Of a stretch of DNA of 64,000 nt, positions 1-8,386 are shown piece by piece. The number at the start of each line of letters is the position of its first letter. Position 1 is the first letter of the stretch. Made by a program: the position numbers and the translations under genes. The notes under the pieces were generated by a model, which searched no databases, had not been told where the DNA came from, and was given only the letters and a program-made list of their open reading frames with translations. This stretch comes from CAMFLJ01 sp965279255 (lineage in GTDB: Bacteria > Actinomycetota > Acidimicrobiia > Acidimicrobiales > Acidimicrobilacustridaceae): assembly GCA_965279255.1 (NCBI GenBank), contig OZ257146.1:2356001-2420000 (forward strand), given 5' to 3'.

Positions 1-73
1 GGCGGGCATCGCGCTCGCCGTCGCCCACACCAGGGGTGTCGGCATCCGACGAGACCGCCTTGACCGTAGCCAC
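1..73 (-). CDS. possible 5' end of a gene leaving the left edge
   Basis: A GTG at 73 opens a frame that stays open to the window edge and reads VATVKAVSSDADTPGVG, continuing to the edge. It would be transcribed divergently from the TetR gene at 139, an arrangement in which a TetR regulator often controls its neighbour. Only about 24 codons are visible, no domain can be named, and no clear Shine-Dalgarno is present, so this is a weak call. Confidence 0.3.
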   Translation of the reverse strand, partial: MATVKAVSSDADTPGVGDGERDAR

Positions 74-96
74 GCGGCAGGTCGCGTGCTTGTCGA

Positions 97-114
97 AGGA
101 TCGTCTCGCATCCT
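97..114. promoter_or_regulatory. candidate TetR operator upstream of the 139 gene
   Basis: An inverted repeat AGGAT-N8-ATCCT lies between the divergent 5' ends at 73 and 139, about 13 bp before the -10 box at 127. Arms of only 5 bp make it a weak candidate for an autoregulatory operator. Confidence 0.25.
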
Positions 115-126
115 GCGGCGGCGACG

Positions 127-132
127 TAGGGT
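127..132 (+). promoter_or_regulatory. -10 box TAGGGT of the 139 TetR gene
   Basis: TAGGGT ends 6 nt before the ATG at 139, so transcription would begin at or next to the start codon, giving a leaderless mRNA. Confidence 0.55.
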
Positions 133-138
133 GAACCG

Positions 139-771
139 ATGGCCCCGAAGAGCAGTGAGACCCTGGTCCCCCGGCACCCCACCGCCGAGCGCCTTCTCGA
201 GGCCGCCATCCGATCCATGGACGCCGACGGCGAGGCCGGGCTGCGGGTCGACGCGGTGGTCAGCGAGGCCGGCGTCACCATTCCGGTCCTCTACCACCAC
301 TTCGGGAACCGGGAAGGCCTGGTCCGAGCAGCCCACGTCGTGCGCATCACCCGGGCCCTCGATCTGGTCGTCGACAGCGTCGAGTCCGCTCTGGCGAACG
401 TCGACGACCGCAAGGGCTTCATCGAGATCATGGAGGGGATCCTCGAGTCGGTGAGCAGGCCGTCGGAGGATCGGTTCGTGCGGCTCAACGTGCTCGGCGC
501 AACCTATGGTCGCCCGGACCTGCAGGCCGAGGTCGCCCGCATCCAGAAGGACCGCTGGGTGCAGATCGCCGAGCTGTTCGCCGGGCCCCAACAGAAGGGC
601 TGGATCCGCCCCGACCTCGACCTGGTCGTCTACATCGGGTGGATGTTCGGCATGTTCCTCGGCCGCACCCTCATCGACATCCAGGGCGACGCCGTCGACT
701 CCACGGCCTGGGACCGCTACGCCCGCGAGTCGATGTGGATGGTGCTGTGGGGCGAGCGCCCGCCGGACTGA
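139..771 (+). CDS. TetR/AcrR-family transcriptional regulator
   Basis: This 210-residue protein has the size and layout of a TetR repressor. The N-terminal helix-turn-helix spans about residues 38-60 (VDAVVSEAGVTIPVLYHHFG), with the typical LYHHF recognition-helix motif. The remaining 150 residues are helical and carry the ligand-binding and dimerisation part, which names no ligand. The ATG start is supported by the TAGGGT box 6 nt upstream. The gene is alone on its strand; the next gene, surE, converges on it with an 18-bp gap. Its target is unknown; the divergent frame at the left edge is the first candidate. The family is secure, the regulon is not. Confidence 0.9.
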   Translation: MAPKSSETLVPRHPTAERLLEAAIRSMDADGEAGLRVDAVVSEAGVTIPVLYHHFGNREGLVRAAHVVRITRALDLVVDSVESALANVDDRKGFIEIMEGILESVSRPSEDRFVRLNVLGATYGRPDLQAEVARIQKDRWVQIAELFAGPQQKGWIRPDLDLVVYIGWMFGMFLGRTLIDIQGDAVDSTAWDRYARESMWMVLWGERPPD

Positions 772-789
772 CGGTGGCGTGACCCGTCG

Positions 790-1725
790 CTAGTCGAGCG
801 GTCGGGGGTGCAGGTGCTCGGCCACGTCGGGATCGGCGAACAGGTGCGCCGGCGAGAGCTCGTCGCCCGGCGCGGCGTGGGCCTCCACGGCCAGGCCGCC
901 GGGAGGGCCGCCGACGGCCCCGGACTCGGCGTCGGCCGGATCAGCGGGTCCGTCGGGCGGAGACGCCCACACCTCGGCGATGCCGCCGAGGGCGGTGAGG
1001 GTGGCGATGCCCTTGCGCAGCATCGCGGTGTCGGTGTCGGAGCGCAGCTCTTCGTCGACCGCCTGCAGCTGGAACTGGAGCCGGCCCTCGTCGAGGCCGG
1101 TGACGGCGGACCGGACCGTGCCGAAGGTGCCGAGCCGGGCCCACCGCAGGGGCGGCGTGGCGCCGGCGGCGACCACCGGGATGTTGAGGTTCAGCGTCAC
1201 CCGCGGCGGCGCCTGCAGGAGGCGCTCGGTGACACGGGCGGCCAGCGCCGCGCCGGGGCCCCAGACCCAGTGGGCCTGCTCCTCGGGGGCGGTGGCCGTG
1301 CCCTTCCAGTCGGGCTCGGCCTGGCTCACCGCCAGCGCCCGGAGGCCGAAGTTCTGGGCGGTGAGGGCCGCACCGACGGTGCCCGAGTGCAGGATCACCC
1401 GGCCGGTGTTGGCGCCGGCGTTGATGCCCGAGACGACGGCGTCGAACTCCCCGCCGAAGCCGCCGAGGACACCGGCGAGCACGCACATGGCGGGTGGGCC
1501 GGCGAGGGCCCACGCCTCGATGCCCGACCGGCCGGGCAGCTCGGCCCGCTGCACCGGCAGGTGGCTCGACGGGTCGAACCGGCCGATCGAGGCGGCGGTG
1601 CCGCTGGCGTCGTAGTCGGGCGCCACCACCACGACCTCGTGGCCGGCGTCGGCCAGGGCCCCTGCCAGTGCGTGGAGACCGGGTCCGTGGATCCCGTCGT
1701 CGTTGGTGACCAGCAGACGCGCCAT
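790..1725 (-). CDS. surE: SurE family 5'-nucleotidase / survival protein
   Basis: SurE proteins are divalent-metal-dependent phosphatases that hydrolyse nucleoside 5'- and 3'-monophosphates in the cytoplasm. The N-terminus has the diagnostic LLVTNDDG (Asp9-Asp10 bind metal), then the VVAPDYDASG and VVSGINAGANTG stretches, ending with SGTVGAA, in the usual order. At 311 residues it is longer than typical SurE (about 250-260), the excess being a C-terminal Gly/Ala/Pro-rich tail that may be disordered. The ATG at 1725 is supported by a TAGGGT box 6 nt upstream. The start sits inside a perfect 15-bp inverted repeat (1722-1755), which may bind a regulator. It is monocistronic as far as seen. Confidence 0.92.
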   Translation of the reverse strand: MARLLVTNDDGIHGPGLHALAGALADAGHEVVVVAPDYDASGTAASIGRFDPSSHLPVQRAELPGRSGIEAWALAGPPAMCVLAGVLGGFGGEFDAVVSGINAGANTGRVILHSGTVGAALTAQNFGLRALAVSQAEPDWKGTATAPEEQAHWVWGPGAALAARVTERLLQAPPRVTLNLNIPVVAAGATPPLRWARLGTFGTVRSAVTGLDEGRLQFQLQAVDEELRSDTDTAMLRKGIATLTALGGIAEVWASPPDGPADPADAESGAVGGPPGGLAVEAHAAPGDELSPAHLFADPDVAEHLHPRPLD

Positions 1726-1755
1726 GGCCCGACCCTAGCGAGGGTCGGGCCATGG
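1722..1755. repeat. perfect 15-bp inverted repeat over the surE start
   Basis: CCATGGCCCGACCCT (1722-1736) is exactly repeated in inverse at 1741-1755 with a 4-nt spacer. It covers the surE start codon and its -10 box. If surE mRNA is leaderless the RNA cannot fold into the hairpin, so the palindrome would act as DNA, for example as an operator. Confidence 0.75.
1732..1737 (-). promoter_or_regulatory. -10 box TAGGGT of surE
   Basis: TAGGGT read on the minus strand is 6 nt from the surE ATG and is part of the 34-bp palindrome at 1722-1755. Confidence 0.5.
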
Positions 1756-1828
1756 TCTGACCGGGCGGCGGAACCCGGTCACCGCCGGGCCCCGTGGCGG
1801 ACGGGGCTGGCGGAGACGGCAGGGCGGA

Positions 1829-2470
1829 TCAGCCCTGGGTGGTGTCGGTGGACGAGCTGTCGGCGGGCGGCTGGCCGTGGCCACCGGGGCCGTGGTCGCC
1901 GCGGGCCGGCATGCCGTTGTTCACCGAGTCGGTGATGCGCTGGGTGAGGTCGGCCAGCTTCTGGTCGGCCTCGGCCTGGGTGTGCTCGCCCGAGGCGACC
2001 TCCTCGTCGAGGTGGGTCTTGGCCTGGGCGACCATGGCGTCGATCACGGTCTGCACGTCGACGCCCTTCTCGGCGGCGACCGCTGCGATGGTCGTGCCGG
2101 CCTCGAGCTCGGTGCGCAGCTCGTCGGCCGTGACGCCGAGGGCGGTGGCGGCGGCATCGAGGCCGGCGCCGCCGCGGCCCATGCCACCACCGCGGCCACC
2201 CTCGGGCATGGCGTCCTTCAGCGCCTCGGCCACCTTGTCGGCCTGTTCCTGGGTGATGGTGCCGTCGCTCACGAGCGGGGCCAGGGCGTCGTTGACGCGG
2301 GTGCCGGGATCGGGGCGGCCGGTGTCGGTGGCCGTCGAGCCGTCGACAGCGGTGGTGCTCGTCGACTGGGCGCCCGAGACGGCGGGGACGGCCACGACGA
2401 GGCCGGCGGCCCCTCCTGCGGCGAGGCCGGCGGCGAGGCCGAGAGCAGCGAACTTGTTGGTCTTCTTCAT
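1829..2470 (-). CDS. secreted helical protein of unknown function
   Basis: The start chosen is the ATG at 2470 (MKKTNKFAALGLAAGL), because GGAGAA lies about 8 nt upstream and the sequence then forms a classic Sec signal peptide ending near VSGAQ (about residue 34). The mature chain of about 180 residues has a Ser/Thr/Asp-rich stretch, then two helical segments of the type DGTITQEQADKVAEAL and GVTADELRTELEAG, a Gly-rich hinge, and a disordered Gly/His/Ser tail. Small helical repeats like these occur in exported actinobacterial and Gram-positive proteins of unknown function. There are no cysteines or catalytic signature. It may share a transcript with the LigD-type gene 168 bp upstream, but the gap is long enough for its own promoter. 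Confidence 0.75.
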   Translation of the reverse strand: MKKTNKFAALGLAAGLAAGGAAGLVVAVPAVSGAQSTSTTAVDGSTATDTGRPDPGTRVNDALAPLVSDGTITQEQADKVAEALKDAMPEGGRGGGMGRGGAGLDAAATALGVTADELRTELEAGTTIAAVAAEKGVDVQTVIDAMVAQAKTHLDEEVASGEHTQAEADQKLADLTQRITDSVNNGMPARGDHGPGGHGQPPADSSSTDTTQG

Positions 2471-2638
2471 CGGAACGGGTTCTCCTGTCCGGTGGGGTGC
2501 GATGTCCCCCGTGCGGGGACAGGAGCACCTTCTCGTTCGCAGGTAAGGACGCTCCGGCCCGAAGGTGAGACGGGAGGAAGGATCTCCTGGCAACTTCCTG
2601 TGAACCGCGACCGGGGCGGCCGGCGGGCCGGGAGGGAG

Positions 2639-4516
2639 CTAGAGCTCGGGGAGCTCCTGGGCCATCCCGATCAGTCGCGCCATCGGGTCACCGACCTCGG
2701 TCAGGCGGTCGAGCACCGTCCGCACGGTCCAGCGGTCGGGGGTGAGCTCGGGGTCGTCGAGCTCGTCCCACCCGATCGGCACCGACACCGGCGCACCCGC
2801 GGCCGGCCGGGCGCTGAGCGGGGCGACCAGCGTCTTGTTGATGGCGTTCTGGGTGTAGTCGAGCCGGGCCAGGCCGCCCCGGTCGGAGGTGTGCCACTTC
2901 CAGCTCACCAGCTCCGGCACCATCTGGCCGACCGCCCGGCTGATCTTCTCGACCCAGTCGCGGGTCTGCTCGAAGGTGTACCTCGGCGTGACCGGCACCC
3001 AGATCTGCACGCCCCGCTTGCCGGTGACCTTGGGCTGGGCCTCCACCCCGAGGTGATCGAGGGCCACCCGGTAGAGGCGGGCCAGCACCAGCGCCTCCTC
3101 GAAGGTCGTGCGGGTGCCGGGGTCGATGTCGATCAGGGCCCAGGTCGGGCGGCGGGGCGCGGTGGTGGCCGAGGTCCACGGGTGGAGCTCGACGGCGCCG
3201 TAGTTGGCCATCCAGGCCAGGGCGGCGACCTCGTCGACGACGAAGTACCACTGGGTGTCGTCGGCCTTGGCCTCCTCGAAGTGCCAGCGGTTCAGCCACT
3301 CGGGGGCGTGCGACGGCACCTCCTTGTGCCAGAACCCGGCCTTCTCGACCCCGTTCGGGAACCGATGCAGGTTCACCGCCCGGTCGTGCAGGTAGGGCAG
3401 CAGGAACGGCGCCACCCACGCGTGGTACCGGACGAGGTCGCGCTTGGTGATCGGTTCCTCGCCGTCGCGGCCCGGGAACAGCACCTTGTCGAGGTTGGTC
3501 AACGCCAGCTCGCGGCCCTGGAGCTCCCAGGTGCCCTTGGCCCCGAGCGCGTCGAGGGCGGCCAGCTCGTCGGCCGTGGGCCCGACCCACGTCGGGACCT
3601 CGCGGTGCGTGGCCACCTCCGCGTCGGCCGCCGGGAGCTCGCTGTTCCAGGTGGCGTCGGGGTGGGCCTTCACCTCGTCGTTGGTGCGGCCGCTGGTCAC
3701 CGAGCGGTCGTGGTCCTCCGGGTCCCAGCCGGGCACCGCGAACTCGTCGTGCTTGTGGAGCAGGAGCCACTGCTCCTTGCCCGAGCCCCCCGGCCTGCCC
3801 CGGCGCACGAACACGAAGCGCCCCTTCAACTTCTCGCCGAACAGATCGACGTGAAGCGACCCGGCGCGCACCGCCGCACCCGGGTCGTCGGTGTCGTGGG
3901 GCTCCCAGGTGCCCCGGTCCCACACGATGACGTCGCCCCCGCCGTACTCGCCCGTCGGGATGACACCCTCGAAGTCGGCGTACTCGACCGGGTGGTCCTC
4001 CACGTGGACGGCCATGCGGCGGACATCGGGATCGAGCGTGGGCCCCTTGGGGACCGCCCAACTCACCAGGACGCCGTCGATCTCCAGCCGCACGTCGTAG
4101 TGGAGGGCACGGGCGCGGTGCCGTTGCACGACGAACCGGCGGGCTCCGGCGGTGCTCGGACCGCCGGCGCCCCGGGGCTCCGGGGTCGTGTCGAAGTCCC
4201 GCTTGGCGTCGTAGGCATCGAGTGACGCCGGACGCGCCGCCGCTTTCTTCTTCGCCGGCGACCTCTTCGTCGCTGCCGCCTTCTTGGTCGCGGCCTTCTT
4301 GGTCGCCGCCTTCTTGGTCGCGGCCTTCTTGGTCGCCGCCTTCTTGGTCGCGGCCTTCTTGGTCGCCGCCTTCTTGGCGGGAGCCTTCTTCGTCGCGGCC
4401 TTCGTGGCCGGAGCCTTCTTCTTGGTCGCGGCCTTCCTCGCCGGAGCCTTCTTCGTCGCGGCCTTCACGGCGGGCTTCTTCGTCACGGCCTTCCCGGCCG
4501 GGGTACCCGTCGCCAT
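2639..4516 (-). CDS. ligD: LigD-type PE-POL repair protein with histone-H1-like tail
   Basis: The 625-residue protein has three parts. Residues 1-97 are a Lys/Ala/Thr-rich tail built of KKAAT pentapeptides, as in histone H1-like proteins, and should bind DNA. Residues about 125-260 match the LigD 3'-phosphoesterase domain (QRHRARALHYDVRLEIDG, then PTGEYGGGDVIVWDRG). Residues about 330-620 match the LigD primase-polymerase domain, with the acidic LIDIDPG motif near residue 463. The ATP-dependent ligase domain is missing. As I recall, mycobacterial LigD is ordered POL-PE-LIG and Pseudomonas LigD PE-LIG-POL, so this protein needs a separate ligase. The family acts in Ku-dependent end joining; no ku or ligase gene is in view. 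Confidence 0.88.
   Translation of the reverse strand: MATGTPAGKAVTKKPAVKAATKKAPARKAATKKKAPATKAATKKAPAKKAATKKAATKKAATKKAATKKAATKKAATKKAAATKRSPAKKKAAARPASLDAYDAKRDFDTTPEPRGAGGPSTAGARRFVVQRHRARALHYDVRLEIDGVLVSWAVPKGPTLDPDVRRMAVHVEDHPVEYADFEGVIPTGEYGGGDVIVWDRGTWEPHDTDDPGAAVRAGSLHVDLFGEKLKGRFVFVRRGRPGGSGKEQWLLLHKHDEFAVPGWDPEDHDRSVTSGRTNDEVKAHPDATWNSELPAADAEVATHREVPTWVGPTADELAALDALGAKGTWELQGRELALTNLDKVLFPGRDGEEPITKRDLVRYHAWVAPFLLPYLHDRAVNLHRFPNGVEKAGFWHKEVPSHAPEWLNRWHFEEAKADDTQWYFVVDEVAALAWMANYGAVELHPWTSATTAPRRPTWALIDIDPGTRTTFEEALVLARLYRVALDHLGVEAQPKVTGKRGVQIWVPVTPRYTFEQTRDWVEKISRAVGQMVPELVSWKWHTSDRGGLARLDYTQNAINKTLVAPLSARPAAGAPVSVPIGWDELDDPELTPDRWTVRTVLDRLTEVGDPMARLIGMAQELPEL
4276..4380 (-). repeat. 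15-bp tandem repeat coding KKAAT units
   Basis: About seven head-to-tail 15-bp units encode the KKAAT repeats of the LigD tail. Neighbouring units alternate between two codon versions (gcggcc and gccgcc), giving a 30-bp higher-order period. Slippage here would change tail length in frame. Confidence 0.85.
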
Positions 4517-4565
4517 GACCGTCTCCTACCCGAGCCCGCCGCGCACCCGACCGACCGAGCGGGTC

Positions 4566-5348
4566 TCAGGCCCCGGCCGCGTCGATGGAGGCGAAGTCGG
4601 GCTCGCGCCGTTCGGCCAGCGCCGACAGCGCCTCGATGTTGGCGGGCTGGCCCAGCAGCCGGCCGAACGCCGCGTTCTCGCGGTCGCGGGCCGCGGCGAT
4701 CTCGGCCCGGAGCGGGGCGATGATCGCCTGCTTGCACTCGATGAGCGACGAGATCGGCTTCGACGACAGCACCCGGGCGTGGCGCAGGGTCTCGTCGAGG
4801 AGGTCGTCGGGCGAGGTCACCCGCCAGGCCAGGCCCATCTCCTTGCACTCGTCGGCCGACAGCCACTCCGAGCTCATCAGCGCCCAGGTGGCGTCGTGGC
4901 GACCGAGCATCATCGGGAACGTGTAGCTGCTGGCGGCCTCGGGGGCGACGGCGAGGGCCGTGAACGGGCAGCGGCAGCGCGCGTCGGTGGACATGAACAC
5001 CAGGTCCGACAGCGCCAGCATCGTGGTGCCGATGCCGAGGGCCATGCCGTTGACGGCACAGATCAGCGGCTTGGGGAACTCGACGAGCTGATCGATCAGG
5101 CCGGGGAAGCCGTGCTTGCCCGGCTCGAGCCCGCCGAAGTTGCGCTGGGCCATCTCCTTCACGTCGGTGCCCGCCGAGAAGGCCTTGCCCGCACCGGTGA
5201 TCACGACGACGGCGACGGTGGGGTCGGCGGCGGCGGCGATGAGCGCCTCGGTGGTGGCGTCGTAGAGCGCCTCGTTGAAGGCGTTCAGCGCCTCGGGCCG
5301 GTTCAGCGTGATGATGCGGATCCGGTCGGTGTCACGGATGTCGAGCAC
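4566..5348 (-). CDS. enoyl-CoA hydratase/isomerase family protein
   Basis: This 260-residue crotonase-fold protein starts at GTG 5348, preceded by a purine-rich GAGGGGGAGCA ribosome site; the frame upstream lacks family character. It shows ITLNRPEALNAFN at the N-terminus, the first oxyanion segment AFSAGTDVKEM, and the second one NGMALGIGTTMLAL. In true hydratases two Glu residues follow the second segment; here the stretch reads CPFTALAVAPEAASSY, with one Glu in register, so isomerase or hydratase chemistry cannot be decided by eye. The C-terminal helices include SSKPISSLIECKQ. It probably acts in fatty-acyl or related beta-oxidation in the cytoplasm. The VOC gene 89 bp upstream is co-directional. 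Confidence 0.88.
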   Translation of the reverse strand: MLDIRDTDRIRIITLNRPEALNAFNEALYDATTEALIAAAADPTVAVVVITGAGKAFSAGTDVKEMAQRNFGGLEPGKHGFPGLIDQLVEFPKPLICAVNGMALGIGTTMLALSDLVFMSTDARCRCPFTALAVAPEAASSYTFPMMLGRHDATWALMSSEWLSADECKEMGLAWRVTSPDDLLDETLRHARVLSSKPISSLIECKQAIIAPLRAEIAAARDRENAAFGRLLGQPANIEALSALAERREPDFASIDAAGA

Positions 5349-5437
5349 TGCTCCCCCTCGGTGGCGGCGGCCCCTCGGACGCCGGTGCGCCATCGTGCCA
5401 CCTCGGCCCACCCCACCCACGAAACCGCCGGCGCGGG

Positions 5438-5899
5438 CTAGCCCCGGGTGACCAGCTCCCAGCGCTCGGCCGGGCCGCCGGACTTCCACTCCATGCACTG
5501 CACGTCGAACCAGATCGGCAGGAGGAACTTCACGTAGAAGGCGTGCACCACCAGGTTCGGGGTGTCGAGGTCGTCGTAGACCTTTAGCCGCAGCCGGTCG
5601 TCGCGCTGCTGCCACTCCTGGCACGCGGCGAGCAGGTCGTCGACCTCGGCGCGGGTGTCGCACAGCAGGCCGAGGTGGTCGTAGCCGGGCGACTGCATGT
5701 GCCGCTCGTGCTCGGCCACGAGGATGAACTGGCCCTCGTCGGGCCGCATCAGGAACTGCGTGCCGCCGACGATCTCGACGTCCATCGTCTCCCACCCCAG
5801 CACGCCGCCGTAGAAGGCGGTCAGCTCGGCGCGCATCGTGTCGTCGAGCGTGCCCGGCGGCACGGTGAGCTCCATGTGGTTGAACCGGACCTTCGACAT
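5438..5899 (-). CDS. VOC (glyoxalase/dioxygenase) family protein
   Basis: A 153-residue protein starting MSKVRFNHMELTVPPG, with a GGGGGAGA ribosome site just before the ATG at 5899. It has one vicinal-oxygen-chelate fold: the first His in FNHMELTV, the aromatic FYGGVLGWE loop, and the late DHLGLLCD segment with the second metal-type His. These residues fit a metal-binding VOC module, which usually pairs as a dimer. The substrate cannot be read. It is likely co-transcribed with the downstream enoyl-CoA hydratase. Confidence 0.75.
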   Translation of the reverse strand: MSKVRFNHMELTVPPGTLDDTMRAELTAFYGGVLGWETMDVEIVGGTQFLMRPDEGQFILVAEHERHMQSPGYDHLGLLCDTRAEVDDLLAACQEWQQRDDRLRLKVYDDLDTPNLVVHAFYVKFLLPIWFDVQCMEWKSGGPAERWELVTRG

Positions 5900-6010
5900 G
5901 TCTCCCCCTTCGGCGGCTCCCCCGAGCCGGCGGCCAAGTGTCGCACGGGCCGATGAGTTCGAGGGACGCCGGGGGTCTGCCACCCTGGACGTCACGACCA
6001 GGAGGACACG

Positions 6011-6520
6011 ATGACCGAGCCGAGCGACAAGGTGCACTGGGCCGCAGGGAAGCTGACGCTCTCGCTGTGGTTCGACGACGACGCCGAGCAGGCGTGGGAG
6101 CTCTACTCCTCGCTGTTCACCGAGGCCGAGCTGCAGCACGTCATGCGCTACGGCCCCGACGAGATGGGCCCGGAGGGCCAGGTGCGCTCGATGGGCTGGA
6201 AGCTCAACGGCCTCGACATCATGGTGATCAACGGCGGGCCGATGTACTCCTTCACGCCCGCCGTCTCCCTCGTGGTTCCGTGCGACACCCAGGAGGAGAT
6301 CGACCGCCTGTGGGACGCGCTCACCGCGGAGGGCGGCAAGGAGGTCCAGTGCGGTTGGCTCGAGGACCGCTTCGGACTCAGCTGGCAGATCGTGCCCAGC
6401 CGCCTCGGTGAGTGGCTCGGCCACCCCGACCCGGAGGCCGCCCAGCGGGCCACCCAGGCCATGCTCGCCATGCAGAAGCTCGACATCGCCGGCCTCGAGG
6501 CCGCCGTGGCCGGCACCTGA
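6011..6520 (+). CDS. VOC family protein, PhnB / 3-demethylubiquinone-methyltransferase-like
   Basis: A 169-residue protein of the PhnB-like group, named in databases after 3-demethylubiquinone 3-methyltransferase although members lack a methyltransferase fold. Diagnostic segments are LSLWFDDDAEQAWELYSSLF, then MGWKLNGLDIMVINGGP, EEIDRLWDAL and FGLSWQIVP. A good ribosome site (CAGGAGGACACG) precedes the ATG. It is transcribed divergently from the VOC gene at 5899. The molecular function of the group is poorly known; I make no substrate claim. Confidence 0.85.
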   Translation: MTEPSDKVHWAAGKLTLSLWFDDDAEQAWELYSSLFTEAELQHVMRYGPDEMGPEGQVRSMGWKLNGLDIMVINGGPMYSFTPAVSLVVPCDTQEEIDRLWDALTAEGGKEVQCGWLEDRFGLSWQIVPSRLGEWLGHPDPEAAQRATQAMLAMQKLDIAGLEAAVAGT

Positions 6521-6560
6521 CCCTGCCGTCGGGCCCGCGCCCGGCACCTTCCCCGGTGTC

Positions 6561-7232
6561 TCAGCCGGGGAGGGTGTTGATGGCCCGGGCCAGCACCAGC
6601 AGGGCGACGGCGAGCGAGGTCATGGCCTCCGCCATCAGCAGCAGCTTCGACCAGGCCTTCACCGCCGAGACGTCGGTGGGGCTGAACGCCGTGGCCGTGC
6701 TGAACGACAGGGTCAGGTAGTCGACGAACTGGGGGCGCCAGCCGTCGTCGGCGTGCTCGGGCAGGCCTTCCTCGGGGAACACGAAGGCCCGGGTGCGCAG
6801 CCCGTTGGCGGTGGCCCGGGCGACGGCCCCTCCCCGGTCGAGGTCCCAGAACCACAGGCCGAAGGCGATCACGTTGATGACCCAGACTGTGACGCCGATG
6901 GCCAGCAGCTCACCGGCCTCGGTGAACGACTCACCGGCGATGATGCCCTGCACGAGGCGTATCGCCGCGCCCATGTTGGTGACGGTGATGATGCCGATCA
7001 TCACGCTGGTGGTGCGGTGCAGCCACGGCTTGTCCTCGTCGATGCGGCCGGGGTCGCCGACCACCAGCACCACCAGGAAGGCGAGCAGGACGACCACATA
7101 GACGAGCGGCGGGATCGAACGGAACGACGCCGGGAAGACGAACTGGAGGGCGGCGGTGACGACGACGGCGAGGGCCATCGGCCAGCGCCGCTCGCCCCGG
7201 TGCTGCGGAGCGGCGGGAAGCCCGTCGCTCAC
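6561..7232 (-). CDS. integral membrane protein, DUF1345-like with ion-channel-like C-terminus
   Basis: This 223-residue protein has two hydrophobic helices near residues 19-60, two more near 75-125, and a C-terminal pair flanking a YLTLSFSTATAFSPTDVSA loop that resembles the DUF1345 / two-helix channel signature. No classical potassium-filter TVGYG is present. It starts with a GTG whose last bases overlap the stop of the DUF1214 gene (GTGA), so translation is coupled. It is the third gene of a three-gene operon. Transport substrate is unknown. Confidence 0.75.
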   Translation of the reverse strand: MSDGLPAAPQHRGERRWPMALAVVVTAALQFVFPASFRSIPPLVYVVVLLAFLVVLVVGDPGRIDEDKPWLHRTTSVMIGIITVTNMGAAIRLVQGIIAGESFTEAGELLAIGVTVWVINVIAFGLWFWDLDRGGAVARATANGLRTRAFVFPEEGLPEHADDGWRPQFVDYLTLSFSTATAFSPTDVSAVKAWSKLLLMAEAMTSLAVALLVLARAINTLPG

Positions 7233-8386
7233 GTGCGGTACCGCCGGCTCACGTGGGCCAGCCGCAGCCGACGTTGCTGCTCCCGCTCGCCGGGGGTGAC
7301 CCGCCCGGCGCCGGGGGCCTCGCCGAGGGGCACGACCTCGGCGGTGACGACCGGCAGGCGCTCAGGGCGCCACCAGCGCAGCGTGGCCAGCACCTGGTCA
7401 CGGCCCTCGGTGTCGAGCCAGTTCGGTGAGCCGGGGTCGGTGGCCGCCACCACAACCCGGATGCGGCCGTCGGGGTCGGGCACCGCCATGCGGTGGTTGG
7501 TGCTCGTCGTGCGGCCGCCGGCGTCGAGCGCCTCGTACCACGGGCGGTTGTAGAGCTGGACGTCCCAGAGGGGCGCGCCCGCGGGGTCGACCTCGATCAC
7601 CAGCGCTTCGTCGGCGGCGAGGGCGACGCCCGAGTGGCTGTAGACGATCTCCTGCACCCCGCCGGCCGAACCGCCCGGGTCGGTGAAGGCGTTCGCGTCG
7701 AGACCGGCGAGCATCCGGGCCTGGTAGCCCGACCAGAAGGCGATCGAGTGCTCGATCTCGGCAGCGGCGGACTCGAGCATCCGGGCGACGTGGTCACCGG
7801 TGCGCACCGGCCGGGGCGAGACGTCGCCGAGGCGCTCGATCACGAAGGTGGCGGGCTCGCGGGCCTGCCAGTCGAAGTACAGGTCGCGCACGTGCACGAA
7901 CCCGGCGTCGTCGGGCAGCGGGAGCCAGACGGAATGGTCGCCATCGCCCGACGGCTCAGACCCGCCGAGCACGATGTCGATCGGGTCGCCCGGGCCGAGG
8001 CCGAGCGCGCTGGCCGAGACCTCGGTGGCCACGCCCGCTCCCCCGCTCTGGGCCGCGCCCCGCTTGATCTGGAGGACGAACTCCTCGCAGCCGCCCATGG
8101 TGCCGGTGATGCGGTAGACGGCGTCGCCGGAGATCGCCGCCCGCCGGGCCACCTGGTCGGCGTTGGGGCCGCCCCACTCGTAGACCGGGTCGCTGCTGCG
8201 GAAGAACACGGGCCGCATCGGGTCGGAGGAGCCGATGCCGTAGGTCAGCCAGCAGGCCACCTGGTTGGCGAGGTGGTGCAGCCCCTCGGCCGCCGCCTCG
8301 GGGGTGGGGGCCTCGGCCTCGATGACCGGCCCCAGCGCCGCCATCCGGTCGCAGAAGGCCTGCCAGGCCGCGGCCGCCGTGGTCAC
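7229..8386 (-). CDS. DUF1214-domain protein
   Basis: A 385-residue soluble protein starting at GTG 8386, where the start overlaps the stop of the thioesterase gene by 4 nt (GTGA). The C-terminal half carries DUF1214 hallmarks: LWDVQLYNRPWYEALD, then the STNHRMAVPDPDGRIRVVVA strand and SPNWLDTEG. The N-terminal half (WQAFCDRMAALGPVIEAE) matches the helical part seen in actinobacterial members. The function of DUF1214 is unknown to me. It is tightly coupled to a thioesterase upstream and a membrane protein downstream. Confidence 0.8.
   Translation of the reverse strand: MTTAAAAWQAFCDRMAALGPVIEAEAPTPEAAAEGLHHLANQVACWLTYGIGSSDPMRPVFFRSSDPVYEWGGPNADQVARRAAISGDAVYRITGTMGGCEEFVLQIKRGAAQSGGAGVATEVSASALGLGPGDPIDIVLGGSEPSGDGDHSVWLPLPDDAGFVHVRDLYFDWQAREPATFVIERLGDVSPRPVRTGDHVARMLESAAAEIEHSIAFWSGYQARMLAGLDANAFTDPGGSAGGVQEIVYSHSGVALAADEALVIEVDPAGAPLWDVQLYNRPWYEALDAGGRTTSTNHRMAVPDPDGRIRVVVAATDPGSPNWLDTEGRDQVLATLRWWRPERLPVVTAEVVPLGEAPGAGRVTPGEREQQRRLRLAHVSRRYRT

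Noticed and set aside
1877..4225. A 782-codon open frame on the plus strand opposite ligD
   Set aside because: Its translation is low-complexity and carries no motif, while the minus strand encodes the full PE and POL domains.
4276..4380. Tandem repeats considered as a CRISPR array
   Set aside because: Units are 15 bp with no spacers and are in frame, coding KKAAT.
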